Assembly: GCA_030039695.1 (NCBI GenBank)
Contig: JASHVB010000920.1
Coordinates: forward strand, 1 to 25,193
DNA: 25,193 bases
Direction: 5' to 3'
Source: Acetobacteraceae bacterium
GTDB taxonomy: Bacteria > Pseudomonadota > Alphaproteobacteria > Acetobacterales > Acetobacteraceae
The notes beneath the pieces were generated by a model. That model had not been told where the DNA came from. It worked only from the letters and a program-made list of their open reading frames with translations, and searched no databases. This document shows, in pieces, positions 23,303-25,193 of the stretch. Position 1 is the stretch's first letter; the number at the start of each line of letters is the position of its first letter. The position numbers and the translations under genes are program-made.

Positions 23303-24216
23303 CAGGCTTTCCCGAGATAGATGTCGACGACCTTGTTCAACATCTCAAGCGCCAGCTCCTTTGGCCGCTGGAACGTGTTGCGCCCGATGATCGATCCGTT
23401 TGCGCCGCCGTCGCGCAGACCGCGGATTTCCTCATAGACCCCGTCGAGATCCTTCGCTTCGCCGCCGGAGAACACGACGATGCGCTTACCGTTGAACACG
23501 CATTGCATGACATGCTCCACTCGCTTCGCCAGCGTGGAACCGTCAATCTTCTCGTATGACTTCTTTGCCGCCTCCAGGCTGATTACCGCGGTCGGCGGCT
23601 TCACCTTGATGATGTTGGCACCCATCAGTGCCGCCATGTGCGCGGCATAGGCGCAGATATCCAGCGCCGTCTCCGCCGCGCGATCCAGATTGCCACCGCG
23701 CGGATAGCTCCACACCACCACGGCCAGCCCATTTGCTTTGGCTTCAGCAGTCAGTTCGCGCAGCTCTTCCATCTGCGCGTAGGCGTATTCGCTGCCTGGA
23801 TAGATGGTGAAGCCGATCGCGACGCAACCGAGGCGCAACGCATCCTTCACGCCCGCGGTCACCGCCTGGTCCTTGTTGGTTGCCAGCGAGTTCGCGCTGT
23901 TCACTTTCAAAATGGTGGGGATCTGTCCTGCGAACGTATCGGCGCCGGCGGCAATCATGCCGAGCGGTGCCGCATAAGCATTCAGCCCAGCCTCGATCGC
24001 AAGCTGATAATGATAATGCGGATCGTAGGCGGCCGGATTCGGCACGAAGCTGCGCGCCGGTCCATGCTCAAATCCCTGATCGACCGGTAGAATCACCACC
24101 TTGCCGGTGCCGCCAAGTTTTCCGGTGGACAGAATGCGCGCCAGATTGGCTTTTACGCCGGGTGGATCGCCCTCGTACCAATCGAGGATTTTCTTAACCT
24201 TCTGGGTAACGCGCAT
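23302..24216 (-). CDS. fbaB: Class I fructose-bisphosphate aldolase (DhnA/FbaB type)
   Basis: The 304-residue protein matches the archaeal-type class I aldolases, which cleave fructose-1,6-bisphosphate through a Schiff base in glycolysis and gluconeogenesis. Markers are VILPVDQGFEHGP (about 41-53), the TIYPGSEYAYAQMEEL block (about 137-152), NIIKVKPP (201-208) containing the likely Schiff-base lysine, and the phosphate-binding GGANGSIIGRNTFQRP near the end. ATG 24216 has an AAGGG ribosome site about 9 nt upstream. It is followed by thiE with a one-base overlap. Length is typical. Confidence 0.93.
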   Translation of the reverse strand: MRVTQKVKKILDWYEGDPPGVKANLARILSTGKLGGTGKVVILPVDQGFEHGPARSFVPNPAAYDPHYHYQLAIEAGLNAYAAPLGMIAAGADTFAGQIPTILKVNSANSLATNKDQAVTAGVKDALRLGCVAIGFTIYPGSEYAYAQMEELRELTAEAKANGLAVVVWSYPRGGNLDRAAETALDICAYAAHMAALMGANIIKVKPPTAVISLEAAKKSYEKIDGSTLAKRVEHVMQCVFNGKRIVVFSGGEAKDLDGVYEEIRGLRDGGANGSIIGRNTFQRPKELALEMLNKVVDIYLGKA

Positions 24217-24257
24217 CAGCCGTCCCTTTCTCAGGTTCCTTTTCGGTCGCCTCGGTA

Positions 24258-24785
24258 CTAGCTCACGCGCGGTCCCCTGTCATCCGGAGTCGTTCCCCTC
24301 TGCAACCAATCGTGTAGCCGCCGTTCGGCGCCGCGTGTTGCCAGATCGAGCGCCGGCGGCGCCGCTTCAAGTACGCCGCCATCACGTTCTGCGGCGATCG
24401 CCGCGACCTCATCCCAGCCAGGCGAGGTTCGCCACAACACGAGCCATAACTGGCCGATGCGCAGCGCCGCCAGCGCCTGCCCTGACCCGTCGGCACAGTC
24501 CAGCACGTCTGCCACGGCAACGTCCGGAACTGCCGTGCGTGCGTGCCGTACCAGTGCGCGCCACCAACCGCATCCCGCGTACAGCGCGGCACCCGGCGCC
24601 GATAGCAGTGTCACCGGGCGTCCCACCGACAGTGCCTGCCGTGCATGGTTTATACCGTGCACGATCACCGCAGGGTAAGGCGCACCGACCGCTGATGACA
24701 GATCACCGGCCACAGGCTTGACCTCGAAGCACTTGCCCGCTTTCAGTGTAACAGAAACCGCAATCGGGACGGGGTCGGACGCCAT
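24258..24785 (-). CDS. Unrecognised protein upstream of the aldolase
   Basis: The open frame is much longer, but coding-like sequence begins near ATG 24785, giving 175 residues. There is no signal peptide. Visible parts are KAGKCFEVKPVAGDLSSAVG, a patch HGINHARQALSVGRPVTLLS, the Gly/Trp-rich PGAALYAGCGWWRALVRHAR, and CADGSGQALAALRIGQLWLV. It ends 41 bp before the aldolase start and probably shares its transcript. The ATG overlaps head to head with the divergent ATG at 24784, and it lacks a ribosome site, so the true start may be a little further in. I do not recognise the family. Confidence 0.6.
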   Translation of the reverse strand: MASDPVPIAVSVTLKAGKCFEVKPVAGDLSSAVGAPYPAVIVHGINHARQALSVGRPVTLLSAPGAALYAGCGWWRALVRHARTAVPDVAVADVLDCADGSGQALAALRIGQLWLVLWRTSPGWDEVAAIAAERDGGVLEAAPPALDLATRGAERRLHDWLQRGTTPDDRGPRVS

Positions 24786-24996
24786 GACGGGCGAGACCGA
24801 CGACGCGGACGCTGCTGCTGACCGGCTGGAAGCCGCGCTGGAGCGGCTCGCCGCGCTGACCGGCACGCTTCGTTCCGCGTCCGACGCGGAAGATTCGCCG
24901 CCGACCCCTGCAAATTCGGCGGCGGCGGCGGAAATCGCCAGCCGACTCGATGGCTTAATCGATAGACTACGAGCGGCCCTTGGTGGCCGCGCGTAA
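24784..24996 (+). CDS. Short helical protein preceding zapA
   Basis: The 70-residue product is almost entirely predicted helix with heptad-like spacing (AADRLEAALERLAALTGTLR and EIASRLDGLIDRLRAAL), joined by a Ser/Pro-rich hinge. It sits 24 bp upstream of zapA, in the place where alphaproteobacteria often carry a small coiled-coil protein (DUF4164-like). It may assist the division protein ZapA, inferred from position. The ATG has only a weak ribosome site and overlaps the ATG of the divergent gene. Confidence 0.65.
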   Translation: MTGETDDADAAADRLEAALERLAALTGTLRSASDAEDSPPTPANSAAAAEIASRLDGLIDRLRAALGGRA

Positions 24997-25020
24997 ATTC
25001 GCGGACGAAAGGACGATCGC

Positions 25021-25193
25021 ATGGCGCAGGTGACGCTTCGCATCAACGGCTACGCCTACACGCTCGGTTGCCGCGACGGCGAGGAGGTGCACCTGAACGC
25101 AATGGCGCGTGAAGTGGAGAAACGCATCGAGGCGGTCCGCTCCACCGCCGGCCAGAGCGGCGAATCGCGCATGCTGCTCATGGCGGCACTGAC
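25021..25193 (+). CDS. zapA: Cell division protein ZapA, N-terminal part
   Basis: The frame begins at ATG 25021 with AAAGGA about 9 nt upstream and runs off the right edge, giving 57 residues. It matches ZapA: VTLRINGYAYTLGCRDGEEV, then HLNAMAREVEKRIEAVRS and SRMLLMAAL. ZapA bundles FtsZ filaments at the division ring. The gene is cut by the window, not by mutation as far as can be seen. Confidence 0.9.
   Translation, partial: MAQVTLRINGYAYTLGCRDGEEVHLNAMAREVEKRIEAVRSTAGQSGESRMLLMAAL

Noticed and set aside
24258..25046. Long version of the gene upstream of the aldolase, starting at 25046
   Set aside because: The extension runs opposite zapA and its helical neighbour and is Ser/Ala/Arg-rich; sequence that looks like protein begins near 24785.

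Overview
The window looks like chromosomal DNA of a GC-rich alphaproteobacterium. A member of the Rhodospirillales/Acetobacteraceae type is my best guess. This is inferred from codon use, a complete cellulose synthase operon in the order bcsA-bcsB-bcsZ-bcsC, and a thiE-aldolase-zapA neighbourhood. No rRNA or species marker is present to prove it.

Left part (1-13591), carbohydrate and core genes: a PAS-domain protein runs off the left edge on the minus strand and is divergent from glycogen phosphorylase (glgP, plus). glgP converges on a tightly coupled five-gene minus-strand operon: an unrecognised two-helix membrane protein, then bcsA, bcsB, bcsZ and bcsC. Together the last four make, extrude, trim and export cellulose. 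Neighbouring genes overlap by 4-14 bp or are 4 bp apart. The 0.7-kb region between this operon and ppa (inorganic pyrophosphatase, plus) holds a perfect 22-bp palindrome and an AT-rich 17-bp palindrome, both operator-like.

Middle part (about 13600-22390), a variable region of small, secreted, membrane or broken genes: an RcnB-family gene cut by one in-frame TGA; small membrane proteins; a secreted protein of three 19-residue Cys-Pro repeats; an acidic 42-residue microprotein; a second small Cys-rich secreted protein; a frameshifted HNH nuclease; a DUF2721 membrane protein; a Phd/PIN (VapBC-type) toxin-antitoxin pair behind a perfect 19-bp palindrome; and a few unrecognised ORFs. Three separate small reading frames here are each interrupted by exactly one TGA. 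At the right end, a tRNA-Ser(UGA) with its terminator is followed by a 13-codon stub that resembles the start of a tyrosine integrase. A tRNA-3'-end-like fragment lies 4.7 kb further on. This suggests a decayed integrative element, but no working integrase is visible.

Right part (22649-25193), core genes again: thiE and a class I fructose-bisphosphate aldolase overlap by one base on the minus strand, followed upstream by an unrecognised protein. Divergent from these are a short helical protein and the start of zapA, which runs off the right edge.

No CRISPR array, intact insertion sequence, prophage structural gene or obvious new defence system was found. The most unusual material is the set of TGA-interrupted genes, the repeat and microprotein genes, and the tRNA-anchored relic.
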